This document shows, piece after piece, positions 12,855-23,169 of a DNA stretch of 64,000 nucleotides. The notes beneath the pieces were generated by a model. That model did no database searches. It saw only the letters and a program-made list of their open reading frames with translations, and was not told the DNA's origin. The DNA is from Proteles cristata cristata. Taxonomy: Eukaryota; Chordata; Mammalia; Carnivora; Hyaenidae. Location: positions 682,001 through 746,000 of the forward strand of contig JAESUZ010004792.1 of assembly GCA_017311185.1 (NCBI GenBank), read 5' to 3'. The position numbers were made by a program, and so were the translations under genes. The number at the start of each line of letters is the position of its first letter. Position 1 is the first letter of the stretch.

Positions 12855-14176
12855 GCAAAGCATTGTTATCAATATAATTATTTCTGAAATTAATATGTTC
12901 TTAATATATTCCCTTAGAATACTAATTCCCTGACTCACCCTAACCTTTTCTTAGAACTTCTTACAACTTGAGTTTGTATGTAAATATTGCAGCTGCTTTC
13001 TATAAGGGAGAAAAGCATAAATGCCTGCAAGGAGACAATCTTAGCAAGAGGGGTACAGCACAGCTAAGATGACTCATCACGGGAAGAGAAGACTTTAAGG
13101 AGCAAGATGAGGCAGGTGCACAGCAACATCATAGAACTTGGGTTAACCTGGAGTGACAAAGAAGCCACCAAGACTAGCTATGCACTAACAGGGGCAGGCA
13201 AAGTTGGTGACCATTCATGGCACCCCAATACTTTGCACCAAAGGTATGTTTATCCAAGGGAGAGAAAAGTAAAATCAGCTACTTGCTTTTGCATGTCAGA
13301 CCTATCCAGCTGTAATGTGGCTTTGCCTTTCCTGACTGGGAGGTCTGCTCTACAAACACTCCAAAGACTTCAGTCCTAGGATTGAGCCCCTTGATAAGCA
13401 GGATGGCTTTTCCATTGAGAAGGTACCTTGCAGGTAGTAGGCCAGAAGCAATAATAACTTACCTCCAAAATAAAACTGTCTAGGTTCCATGGCAAGTATC
13501 TGGAAATCTCTGCTGGACTGTGTAGTTTCTTTGGAATGTGTGGCAGCCTAGTCACCAGATTGTAACTGAACTGACTTGGCTATTCCCCGGTCTCTACATC
13601 TAGTTCAGCTCTGTCACCAGAGTCATACTCTTGATTATATTCTTCCACGCCGTGGTTCTGCTGATGTGTCTGCTAAATGGAACAGTTAATTCAATAAATC
13701 TCACTTCATTATCAATATTTTTTTCCTCAAATCATTCTGTTGGCCAAGATTTTTAGCTCATATTATGGCTGCATTCCTTTTGTTATTAGAATCACTATTA
13801 TTAGTGTTAGTCATATGACTAATAAGGCTCTGTCTCATAGCAGAAAGTGCCACAGTAATCAGCTGGCAAAGAAGACATCTTATCACAATGTTCTCATGTC
13901 TCCAAACATCAAATCCTGGCAGGAAACCATTAAAAGAACAGAAAAAGGTTATTTTGCTGCTTGTCACCCTTTGGACTTAATTTGTCAGGAAACAGCATTT
14001 ACTGAGAAGCCCTGGTGTACAGAGCAGTGTGACAGGGGTGGAAAATGTTTGAGGCTTTCTCTGGAGGCCCTGACAGGCTCCAACCACCTCCATGCACCTC
14101 CAAACAGGAAAGCAGGGTTATGTATCAGGGAAAGAACTGGGGAGATGGACCTCTCGAAAGCCAAGCTGCCATAGGT
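12855..14176. other. Single-copy intergenic sequence
   Basis: No gene supported; the 144-codon frame at 13740-14174 has no recognisable domain. The section 13690-13900 is repeat-free, contains a 16-bp palindrome and may be a regulatory element. Confidence 0.5.
13807..13822. repeat. 16-bp perfect palindrome
   Basis: TTAGTCATATGACTAA is its own reverse complement and centres on an E-box-like CATATG. The outer halves (TGACTAA) resemble an AP-1/Maf half-site pair. It could bind a dimeric factor or be chance. Confidence 0.9.
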
Positions 14177-14340
14177 ATGACAAGAAAAGAAAGAAAGAAA
14201 GAAGGAAAGAAAGAAAGAAAGAAAGAAAGAAAGAGAAGGAAAAAGAAAGAAAGAAAAGAAGGAAGGAAGGACCGAAGGAAGGAAGGAAGGATGAAAGAAG
14301 AAAGAAAGAAAGAGAGAAGAAAAGAGAAAAGAAAAACAAT
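14177..14340 (+). repeat. Long (GAAA)n/(GGAA)n polypurine tract
   Basis: About 160 bases almost entirely A and G on the plus strand, built from AAAG, GAAGG and AGGA units with a rare interruption ('gaccga' near 14270). It gives artefactual Lys/Arg/Glu-rich frames on the plus strand and Phe/Ser/Leu-rich ones on the minus strand. It may have grown from the A-rich tail of a lost element. Confidence 0.97.
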
Positions 14341-15389
14341 AAAAAAAATTTTTTAAGCCTTTCAGGTAAACACCAGACGTAACTAAATCTCCCCACCTCT
14401 GGAAGAAGTTGGGGTGAAAAGAACTGTTTTGTATCACAGCAACTTTGTGAAGGATGCTGGGCATCTTCCACTCCATAAATATGAGCCAAAGAAAACTTTC
14501 AGAACGTTCAAGTATGAATGTAAACTTTAGAGCCACTGGGATGGAGGAGAATGCAGAAAGGTGTGGCAGGGGATCAGGGAGAGTAGGAATTCTTGTGCAG
14601 AAAAACTAATTCTGTATTGGATGGCTCTGCTGTGGTGAGCAGGGGGGGCAGTTCAGTAGCCCTAATTGCCACTTGAGTAACTTTCCCATGTCGCTTGTCA
14701 GCCCTTATTCTGTGGGAAGTTGTCAGTTCAAGTCTTCAATGGGCAGGTTTGTTATCAGCAAGTGGTTTACAGCCCCTGGGCTGTGCATTAATTAAAACGG
14801 CTTTGTGCAGAGCCTTATTCATTAGCACGCTGCTTCTTTAATCACTGCCTCTTCAGCCACTAGGACAATCTATAAATCTCCTCAAATATGAAATAATGAA
14901 GTGGAATGGTTCAATTTATTACAATGTAATAAGTCAGGATAATGTGGGGGTGGACAGGGTGGCACTGAAGCAGCTTCCCTGCCCAGAGCCTTCCCTTCTT
15001 ATCACCAGAGGTGCCCGGGCCTTGCTGCAGCAGACGGAACCTGGCTCGGCCACCGTGTAACACAAACTCCCCAGTGCCCTTTGCATTTCTCATCCAGACA
15101 GTCACCGACCAGGGAGGAGAGGATGGCTGGAAAGGTCCAGACACAGGCCCAAAGGGAGGGAAGCACTGACAGCTCGCTCTGCACAGAGATGGAGGAGGGC
15201 ACCCACATCCATTATCCCGACAATTTTGCAAAGAAGCCCTGATGGGTGGGGCACGGCAGGGCAGGGACAACACGGCCTCATCCATGAGATCCTGAGATTC
15301 AGCACACCAAAGTCACCCACAGAGGGGTCACAGTTATCAAGGAAGGGTTTCCAACCCAGCTCCTCTACACAGAAACCTCACCCCTAACT
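14341..15389. other. Single-copy intergenic sequence
   Basis: No gene supported. GC rises at 14940-15290, where minus-strand frames of up to 124 codons occur, but they lack domains and I read them as chance frames. Confidence 0.5.
14690..14935. other. Candidate conserved non-coding element
   Basis: Repeat-free stretch dense in homeodomain-type cores: 'gtgcattaattaaaacggct', 'ttcattagcacgctgcttct', 'tttaatcactgcctcttcag' and TTTATTACAATGTAATAA. The mix of TAATTA/ATTAG/TAATC cores with a non-repetitive body is the typical look of a developmental enhancer. This is inference; no comparative data were used. Confidence 0.4.
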
Positions 15390-15548
15390 GCACATGAGAA
15401 TCACCTGCTCACCTGCAGGGCTTTGAAGCACCAGCAACTCTCCTTCAGTCCCACCCAGGTGGGAATTGGAACCCATTCTCCAGGATGAGTCCTGAGTATC
15501 AGCAATTATTAAAATCTCCATGGTTAATTCTAGTGTGGAGTCCAGTAG
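15390..15548 (+). mobile_element. MER5-like hAT (Charlie) MITE, copy 1
   Basis: Short non-autonomous hAT element: 'gcacatgagaatcacctgct' near the 5' end, 'cagtcccacccaggtgggaa' in the middle, then 'gagtcctgagtatcagcaat' and 'taaaatctccatggttaatt'. This is the MER5A/B order ('catcagaatcacctgg', 'ccccaccc', 'tgag.at..g..tt'). Confidence 0.7.
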
Positions 15549-15549
15549 A

Positions 15550-15726
15550 TAGCCATGTGCTCCACCTTAAAAGAATCACTTGGGGGTGCTGGTTAAAGCT
15601 AGAATTCCCAGGCTCCTCTCCCAGGGATTTGGATTGATTACTTCAGGGGTATAAAGCCCAAGAATCAGTATTTTTATCAAGTTCCCCAAAGATTCTTACG
15701 ATAAGACACATTTGGAAAACACTGAG
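15550..15726 (+). mobile_element. MER5-like hAT (Charlie) MITE, copy 2
   Basis: Second copy directly behind the first, same orientation: 'ttaaaagaatcacttggggg', 'tgctggttaaagctagaatt', 'cccaggctcctctcccaggg', 'gggtataaagcccaagaatc', 'agtatttttatcaagttccc' and the end 'catttggaaaacactg'. Divergence from copy 1 suggests two insertions rather than a recent duplication. Confidence 0.75.
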
Positions 15727-16834
15727 CTGCCTCTTAAAAAGCTAGCCCTTGCCATCCCATCCCCTCCCCCGAAGTCAGGGATTCTCAGCTCTTCCCGACA
15801 GTGCACTTGGTAGGCACCATTTGTGTAACTGACACACTTCCGCCAGGAAAGCCAGATTTTCCCCTAAGACCGTGCTAAATATAACGATACACGATTCTGT
15901 GCTTTTTCTGTATGCTAAGTATAAACTCCTTTCTTCTTTCATTCACTGATTTTTAACAACCCCATGTCCCCCGAGCTCTGCCTCAAGTGGTACTGGCGGC
16001 TTACGAAAATGAGGCTTCCCCAGTGTTGCCCATTGCTCCCTAACTCCCCCATCCTTAGCCCTATAACCAGTAATCAGAAGCTCGGCTTGCCTCTTAGATG
16101 AAACCAGAGATGCTTCAGACTAGAAACTTGCACCAAATAGAATCTGCAAAATACTACCTCACGGAAACAGATATTCATGTATTCATTCTCCCCAGAAGCT
16201 CACCCACCACTGCCAGGAACAAAGCCCCTTGTTTTATATATCCGTCAAGAAATGACCCAAAGCCAAACTGAGGGAGTGGTCAGCACAGATTTGAAGAGGA
16301 AGCAGCTGAGTCGCCGCAGGTGTCCAGGTGTAGACATTTGTTATCTGTGCTGCTGATTTCACTCCTCGGCTTCTCAGAAGTTCTGCATCTCCACATCCAG
16401 GTGTGCTCTCCCACTTAGGCCTGCCCCTTCCCTCCCAGAAGAATGGGGGAAAGGAGGGTCCTCGGCATGAGCACAGTTCTCTGCAGTGTGGGGAGTAGAT
16501 GGGGCCATGCAGGAGGGGAACAGCATCTCTTTGGAACTGGGCAGCACAGTCCAAGACAAGCCTTTCCTTGATGATGTTTCCTGCCCCTAGAGGCACCTCA
16601 TAGAGCTGGTGAATGGAGATTACACTTGGAATCCAAATGCCACTCCAGCCAGAAAAATGCCAAGAATTCACTCTAAAGCAAGTAGCATCGCTACTTGCAA
16701 ACACGGGCTATCGGTCAGCTCACTGCACACGTTCTACCTTTGTCTTTTTCTTTACCCCTTTTTACCATATGGCATTTATCACCTGGTAACCTACTATCAC
16801 ATTTACATAGTTATTGTGTTTATTTTTATTATCT
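15727..16834. other. Single-copy intergenic sequence
   Basis: No gene or repeat recognised. A 156-codon minus-strand frame (16234-16704) has no domain, signal peptide or splice context and is treated as chance. Confidence 0.5.
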
Positions 16835-16962
16835 GTCTTCTCTTGCTAGAAGACAAGTTACACAAGGGCAGGGATCCATTTGTTTTGTTACCAATATATT
16901 TCAATCACTTCCAAGAGTGCACATAGTAGGCTTCTAATAAATATTTGGTGAAAGATGGCAAG
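16835..16962 (+). repeat. L2 LINE 3' end
   Basis: Typical L2 terminus: 'tagaagacaagttacacaag', 'ggcagggatccatttgtttt', 'gagtgcacatagtaggcttc' and 'taataaatatttggtgaaag'. Confidence 0.7.
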
Positions 16963-17590
16963 CACAGGACAGTCTGAGACAATGGGAATATAATTTACCC
17001 ATCCCCTATCTTGCCCCACTGAAAGGAAGAAGGGTGAGGGAGGGAGACCATATGCACTTTACCTGTCCTAGGTATGCAGAGGGCTTTGGGCTGTCTTCGT
17101 AATCTACAGACTAAGAAATCACAAGGTCAACTGCCAGCTGACCTTCAGGCTGCCATCTTACTGCTCTCTGAATGGAAGGTCCTGTCACTTCTATTCCATG
17201 TTGGTTAAGGGCATTGAGAAATCAGATCCCACCCCCCATGACGTATTGGTTGCTCTTGCTTAACCAGATAACAAATAACATGCTTAATAAATTATAAATG
17301 ATAAAATATTGCAGAAAACCTGAATATCAATTTTAATACTTTAAAATGATTTATTAATCTGTTTCACACTGTTTTCAGTGTCTGTTATTTCTCACATTCC
17401 CATAACATGCTGTGAATGACGAAGAAGAATTTGACAAGGTGAGTATAGGGAGAAGTGAGGCTGTCTTGACAGACTTGATGAGAGAGGTCAGAATAAGCTG
17501 AATCAAAGAGAAAAGACCTTACCGCTCCATGCCATGAAAATGGTTCCAGAGAATTTCTAAATATTAGGAAACCTCTATTGCCTTCTTCAC
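16963..17590. other. Single-copy intergenic sequence
   Basis: No gene or repeat recognised. Confidence 0.5.
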
Positions 17591-17646
17591 TTTCTAGAAA
17601 ATGCCAGGTCACATATTCTTTCTAGAAAATGCCAGATCACATATTC
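17591..17646. repeat. Two-unit 28-bp tandem duplication
   Basis: Units 17591-17618 and 17619-17646 are identical at 27 of 28 positions (core 'tttctagaaaatgccag'; G/A difference in 'ggtcac' versus 'gatcac'). Each unit includes a TTCTAGAA palindrome. Confidence 0.97.
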
Positions 17647-18009
17647 ATGAAGGTTTTTTTCTAAAACCCTCTCCTTCTAAGAAAACCAGTGATTCTGTTG
17701 ACCCATTGTATAGAGCACCTACCTCAAACATATGCCCAGAGTAGTTAGTTCATTTTGTTGGATGGATGGAGAGAGGGAGAGGGAAAGGGACAAATTCATT
17801 TGCTTGCTTTCAGAGACTTCTTTCCACACTCAGTTACTCTATTCACCTGTAGACCCTGCTCACCAGCATAAGGACCAGGACCATCCTCAGAAGTGTGTGA
17901 GGTCTAGGACAACACACCTTGGGTTGATAATATCACTTAAAAGGATACTTCATTCTTCGCAGCTTTTATTTGAAGACAGGGATTTCAAATATCAAACATA
18001 TAGATGTTT
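17647..18009. other. Single-copy intergenic sequence
   Basis: No gene or repeat recognised; a short purine patch at 17765-17790. Confidence 0.5.
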
Positions 18010-18166
18010 TTGGCACAAAAACAGACACTCAGATTAATGAAATAGAATAGAGAACCCAGAAATGGGCCCACAAACATGTAGCCAACTAATCTTTGACAAA
18101 TCAGGAAAGAATATACAATGGAATAAGGACAATCTCTTCAGCAAATAGTGCTGAGAAAACTGGACA

Positions 18167-18682
18167 GTGACACGCAGAAAAATGAACCTGGACCATTTTC
18201 ATATACCATACACACAAAGAAACTCAAAATGGATGAAAGATGTAAATGTGAGACAGGAAGCCATCAAAATCCTAGAGGAGAAAGAAGGAAAAAACTTCTT
18301 TGACCTTGGCCACAGCAACTTCTTGCTCAACATGTCTCCAGAGGCAAGGGAAACAAAAGTAAAAATAAACGATTGGGACCTCATCAAAATAAATAGCTTT
18401 TGCACAGCGAAGGAAACAATCAGCAAAACTAAAAGGCAACCAATGGAATGGGAGAAGATATTTGCAACTGACAAATCAGTTTATAAAGGGTTGGTATCCA
18501 AAATCTATAAAGAACTTATCAAACTCAACCCCCAAAAATCAAATAATCCAGTGAAGAAATGGGCTAAAGACATGAATAGACACAGACACTTCTCCAAAGA
18601 AGACATCCAGGTGGCCAACCAATACATGAAAAAATGCTCAACATCACTCATCATCAGGGAAATACAAATCAAGCCACAATGA
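18167..18682 (+). pseudogene. L1 ORF2 C-terminal fragment (171 codons)
   Basis: Open stretch matching the ORF2 region after the RT thumb, containing the '[13 protein letters not shown]' and '[13 protein letters not shown]' blocks shared with copies at 51981 and 62137. A frameshift follows (continues in another frame at 18634-18843, where C-X3-C-type spacing is lost: '[13 protein letters not shown]'). It lacks EN and RT catalytic parts. Confidence 0.9.
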
Positions 18683-19034
18683 GATACCACTTCATACCTG
18701 TCAGAATGACTAACACTAATAACTCAGGTAAAACAAATGTTGCCAAGGATGCAGAGAAAGAGGATCTCTTTTGCACTGCTGGTGGGAATGCAAACTGGTG
18801 CAGCCACTGCGGAAAACAGTATGGAGGTTCCTCAAAAAATTAAAAATAGAACTACACTATGACCCAACAATTGCACTACTAAGTAGTTTATTATCCAAGG
18901 GAAACAGATGTGCTGTTTCAAAGGGGCACATGCACTCCAATGTTTATGGCAGCACTATCAACAATAGCCAAAGTCCAATTGACAGATGGAAATGAGCCCA
19001 AAAGTCCATTGACAGATGAATGAATAAAGAAGAT

Positions 19035-19096
19035 GTGGGGGGTGTGTGTGTGTGTATTTCTGTGTGTGTGTGTGTATTTCTCTCTGTGTGTGTGTA
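19035..19096 (+). repeat. (TG)n microsatellite inside L1
   Basis: TG runs broken twice by 'tatttc', directly before 'acatatacacaatggagtat', which is an internal L1 landmark. Confidence 0.95.
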
Positions 19097-19694
19097 CATA
19101 TACACAATGGAGTATTACTCAGCAGTCAAAAAGAATGAAATCTTGCCATTTGCAATTAGTCAGTCAGAGAAGGACAAATATCATATGACTTCCTCATATG
19201 AGAATTTAAGATACAAAACAGACGAACATAGGGAAGGGAAGCAAAAATAATATAAAAACAGAGAGAAGGACAAAACATAAGACACTCTAAAATACAGAGA
19301 ACTGAGGCTCACTTAGAAGGGGTTGTGGGAGGGGAGATGGGCTAAATGAGTAAGGGGCATTAAGGAATCTACTCCTGAAATCATCGCTACACTATATGCT
19401 AACTAGCTTGGATATAAATAAAATAAAATAAAATATAAAATAAAATAAATAAAATAAAAATGAATTCTTAAAAACCCCCTTAAAGATGTTTAGAGAGGGG
19501 GACTGGGCAGCTCTCTTGTACTTCTCCACCTACCCAACCCTAAGCAAAGTGGCATTTCTAGTTATTTCTCTATCTAGAGATGAGAAAGACCAAAATACTG
19601 CAGGGGGTTCCACATGTTTGTTGAGTGGATTCAGATGTCTACAGACATTCTGCTGGGAACTTAGAAAACATGGAAGAGGTCAGGCATAGCCAGG

Positions 19695-19930
19695 TAAGGG
19701 TACAGACTCTGGAAGCAGGTAGCCTGGCTACATAGCCCCAGCACCTCCACTCCCTACCTGGGCTGTGTGGCTTAGGCTATGAGGTCATACCTTCTTGTGC
19801 CTCAGTTTCTTCAGCTATAAAATGAAGAGCAGCACAAGTCTGCTGTGGGGCAGATATGAAGGCTGAGTGGTTAACAGATGCAGAATGCTCCAAAGGGTGC
19901 CCAGCACACAGCTAGTGCTGTTACTCTCTG
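19695..19930 (+). repeat. MIR SINE
   Basis: Near-complete order: 'acagactctggaagcaggta', 'gcacctccactccctacctg', 'gtgtggcttaggctatgagg', 'tgtgcctcagtttcttcagc', 'tataaaatgaagagcagcac' and the terminal 'gtgcccagcacacagctagt'. Confidence 0.85.
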
Positions 19931-19949
19931 CGGCTGGCAGTCTCAGAAG

Positions 19950-20165
19950 TACCTCATTTGGAGTCAGATGGAGCTCCAATCAAATACTTCCCAGCCATTT
20001 CCCAGCTCTGCCTTGAGGCTCCATAGTACAAAGTTGTTCAGGCTCCCCCTCTGTGAAATCAAAATGATTCCATCCATATCCAAAAGCAGTTGAGAGGACT
20101 GCCAAGATGCACATGAAATTTGGGTCTGGCATGTTGTTAGTGCTCACTATTGCTGTTATTCATAT
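19950..20165 (+). repeat. MIR SINE, adjacent second copy
   Basis: 'tttggagtcagatggagctc', 'ccagctctgccttgaggctc', 'aggctccccctctgtgaaat', 'tgagaggactgccaagatgc' and 'ggtctggcatgttgttagtg' follow MIR order. Same orientation as the preceding copy. Confidence 0.65.
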
Positions 20166-22289
20166 CAATCATTGTAACTAACCATCATTCATATTTCTGG
20201 GTGGAGCTCATGGTTTAAAGGCAGATTGCCTCTTTCCTAGTTGACCCCACCCTCAGCTGCCTTTCCACCTGTGGTCTGCCTGTGGTCTGTGTCCCTTCAA
20301 AGAACAAAGTACAAAAAAGACCCGGAGGCAAGAAAAGTTCAGTGTGCCTGTGGCCTATATTTCTCTTAATTAATAATAAGGGACAACTTTTCGAGGGATC
20401 TTTATTTTCTCCATTTCCTCGTTCCAAAACACAACATCCTAGAGGCAGAATTTGGGTAAAATTTCTTTGGGAAAAAAAAATAACATTAAACACATTGAAA
20501 AACAGGGAAGAGAGGCAGAGCTGGGGAGAGCAGTGTGACAGGGACTAGGGAAAGGAGGACAGGCAGCAGACAAGAACTGCACTGAGCAGTAAGCTCAGCT
20601 TCAGTTTGCAAAGAAGCAACCAGAGGGGTTGCTTCTTGAATACAGGTGTAAATGGTATCACCTTGTGCACAAAGCAAGCTGCCTGCTCACAAGCCTATTA
20701 GCTGGTAAACAGCAATGTTCTGTAATTCCAGCTATTAAAAACAGCTTAAAGAGAAATCAAATCTCATTTAGCAGGGATTGCAGGGGTCTTCTTGGACTAT
20801 TTTAAAGTTTCATATTCATCTAAGGAAACTGGCTCTAATTCTCCAATGTTGGCTTTCTTAGAGGCAATGCCATTTCCAAGCTTATTAAACATCCATTTAA
20901 AGGGACAAGGAAGGCTTGTGAATGGTCCCCCCAAGACAGTGGCAAGACTCTGAATGATTTTCCGAGTCAAGGGAAACCACGGGGACAGGTGGAACATTTC
21001 CTGCAATTTACATATGAAACAAGGTTATCTCTGCTTTGCTCCCAGTGAAAAGAAATATTCAAAATTAGAGGGAGGGTCTGTACATAACCTCAGTTCATGA
21101 GGTCGGGTTCATACACCGTCACAAAAGCAAGAGGTCTCTCATTGCTTGAGCACTTACAACGACTCTCTGTGCCGACGTGTATCACTTGTTCAGACAGTGT
21201 CAGTGTTCTCTCTCACAACCCCACAAGCTCCCAGGGACTTATTTTATGACAATACCAGGGGTACCAGGAAATCTGAGTTCTTTTATAAACAATCAGTCAT
21301 AATTATGTATTATGCATTTAATTAGGTATTAGCATTTAAAAATTATAACATTTGCTTACATGAGTATTAATAGATGTCTGTTCAGCTGCTAAGAGCTACG
21401 TAAGCCTAGTAGCAGCAAGACGGCATTACAAGTCAATCAGCTCCCCAGTCCAATATGATGGCCCCACAACCAGATCAAACTACCCGTCTTCCTCCCCTTG
21501 GGAGTAAAATTCTTCATCTCTGAATTTTCTCAGTATCACACTTTTCAGAATAAGTGCCCTGCACATGGGTAGGCAGGTTTTAGCCTAATTATCCTTTGCA
21601 ATGACAAGTGAAGACCATGTTTTTGTCCTGTATTTTTCTTGATTGGAAATCACACTTATTAGATCCTTTCAAGGATGTTGCTGTTTGAATCCTTCAAAAA
21701 TTAGAGTATGTGCATCCCCATTCCCAAGCCATTTGAGACCTGCAATGTTAATGGGACTTTGAAAAGTCAATGGGTCATTCTCTAGGCATATGGGAGACTC
21801 AGTACACCCAAGCAAAAAAGTCCGCTAAATCCCCTTTAATTACCATTCACTTCCTGTACACCTCCTTTTTCATCATTGCTGATTACAGATATAGCCATGT
21901 CTGAATAATATCTTCCCACTTTATAATCAGACAACTACCACTTACTCTGATAACCTGAGACACTCTAAGTATGATTTTGCCTGCAGAACACTCAGTCTGC
22001 ATTTGGTTTCTTTTCAGGGGGTAGGCAAATTACCATACATTTTGAGGCAGTAAGCTGACTAGAAAAACATACTAAGAAGATATGGATTCCTCAGCCTATA
22101 CAATCCTGCACAAGGTGAGGCTTAGAGAATTGCTGTAAATACACAATATAAAAATTCCCAGCCCCAAATGCTGCCAAACATGGCCTTCAAACCTCCAAGC
22201 TTCTCAGCAAGTCTACTATATAAAGCCCACCACCTCTAAATGATCTATTTTCATAACAAAAATTATTATTTCTTAATTTTATAATGTCC
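20166..22289. other. Single-copy intergenic sequence
   Basis: About 2.1 kb with no gene supported. The AT-rich section 21280-21440 is listed separately as a candidate regulatory element. Confidence 0.5.
21280..21440. other. Candidate conserved non-coding element
   Basis: Repeat-free, homeobox-core-rich: 'caatcagtcataattatgta', 'tatgcatttaattaggtatt' and 'gtctgttcagctgctaagag' (an E-box-like CAGCTG). Inference from motif texture only. Confidence 0.3.
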
Positions 22290-22299
22290 ATTGCCCTGT

Positions 22300-22438
22300 G
22301 TGATTTGAGTTGTCCCCAGCTATAGAGTCACATCTCATTGGATTCACATAGAAACTTTTTAAGGAAATAATATCCCTAGTCTACAGGTGAGGAAACAGAG
22401 ACTAGTAGACCTGCCTCAGTCACTTCAGCAGACTGAAT
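22300..22438 (-). repeat. MIR-like antisense fragment
   Basis: 'taatatccctagtctacagg', 'tgaggaaacagagactagta' and 'gacctgcctcagtcac' match the antisense MIR core ('ccattttacagatgaggaaactgaggc'). Confidence 0.55.
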
Positions 22439-22439
22439 G

Positions 22440-22565
22440 CAGCAAAGAAAAGAAATGTTCTAAAACCAATCAAGGTTGTTTACCAAAATGTTTTTCTCTC
22501 TTAATGACTTGCCTGTACTAAATGTGGAGTCACAGTGAAAGGACAACACAAAGCCCTGGAAGGCA
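22440..22565 (+). repeat. Local duplication I, copy a
   Basis: The first ~79 bases (22440-22518, 'agcaaagaaaagaaatgttc' through 'ttaatgacttgcctgta') recur at 22946-23020 with roughly 85-90% identity by eye. Similarity resumes after a gap at 'acaaagccctggaaggc'. No repeat family recognised. Confidence 0.85.
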
Positions 22566-22649
22566 GGCCCCCATAAGTCAGAGCCAGATCTAGCCTGGCT
22601 TCCACAGCCTCGAACCCACCATGGACCTAGAACCTAAACTCTCTAGGGC

Positions 22650-22815
22650 TAAGGCAGTGTGTTCAACTTAGCTACAAATTGGGATTTCATGGGGAGCTTT
22701 GGAATAATTGATGCCTGGGGCCACCTCCAGCATTCTTATGTAATTAATCTGGGTAGCAGAGTTCTTAAGTCTCTCCCAAGTGATACTCTAAAACCTCAGT
22801 GTCTTCACCGTGAAA
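22650..22815 (+). mobile_element. MER5-like hAT MITE
   Basis: 'tcatggggagctttggaata', 'attgatgcctggggccacct', 'ccagcattcttatgtaatta', 'atctgggtagcagagttctt' and 'aagtctctcccaagtgatac' follow the MER5 pattern. It lies between the two copies of local duplication I. Confidence 0.65.
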
Positions 22816-22945
22816 TATGGAATGATAATATGTGTCACATAAAATTATAGTCCTGGTAGGAAAATACAAGTGTAGGCTGCAAAAGAAAGAAATATTATGG
22901 ATGGAAATGGTATGCACATGAAATGATCTACACATTTTAAGTACA

Positions 22946-23045
22946 GCAAAAAAAAGAAGTGTTCTAAAATGAATCAAGATTGGTAACCAAAATGGTTTCT
23001 CTCTTAATGACTTGCCTGTAGTGATCTACAAGCCCTAGGAGAGCT
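22946..23045 (+). repeat. Local duplication I, copy b
   Basis: Partner of 22440-22565. Shares 'gttctaaaa', 'accaaaatg' and the 20-base block 'tctcttaatgacttgcctgt', then 'acaagccctaggagagc' after a deletion relative to copy a. Direct orientation, about 506 bp apart. Confidence 0.85.
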
Positions 23046-23169
23046 TTAGATTCTGATCCAACATCAACCAATAGGATAACTTTGAACAGGAAGCATACTG
23101 GACCAGTTTCCAGACTGTGCCATCTGAACCAGACTATTTCCAGATGATACGCTTGCTCCTTCACACTGG

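Larger units (their letters stand above)
18010..19480 (+). mobile_element. 5'-truncated L1 LINE
   Basis: Sense L1 3' end, about 1.45 kb: ORF2 C-terminal region, 3' UTR and an (AAAAT)n-rich tail at 19415-19460. The 5' end is truncated near 'ggcacaaaaacagacactca'. A short duplication 'agatgttt' occurs on both sides (18002-18009 and 19484-19491) and probably marks the target site. Its 3' UTR differs from the young L1s at 51931 and 61121, so it belongs to an older subfamily. Confidence 0.93.

Noticed and set aside
13740..14174. 144-codon plus-strand open frame
   Set aside because: No recognisable domain, no start context or coding bias, and no retrocopy hallmarks (poly-A, target duplication).
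13985..14536. 183-codon minus-strand open frame
   Set aside because: It runs through the polypurine tract, giving a Phe/Ser/Leu low-complexity translation; both ends are unique DNA without domain or splice signals.
14911..15320. Overlapping minus-strand frames in a GC-rich patch, possible exon
   Set aside because: No consistent frame, no convincing splice-site pair, and no recognisable protein.
16234..16704. 156-codon minus-strand open frame
   Set aside because: No domain recognised; moderately GC-rich sequence lengthens chance frames.
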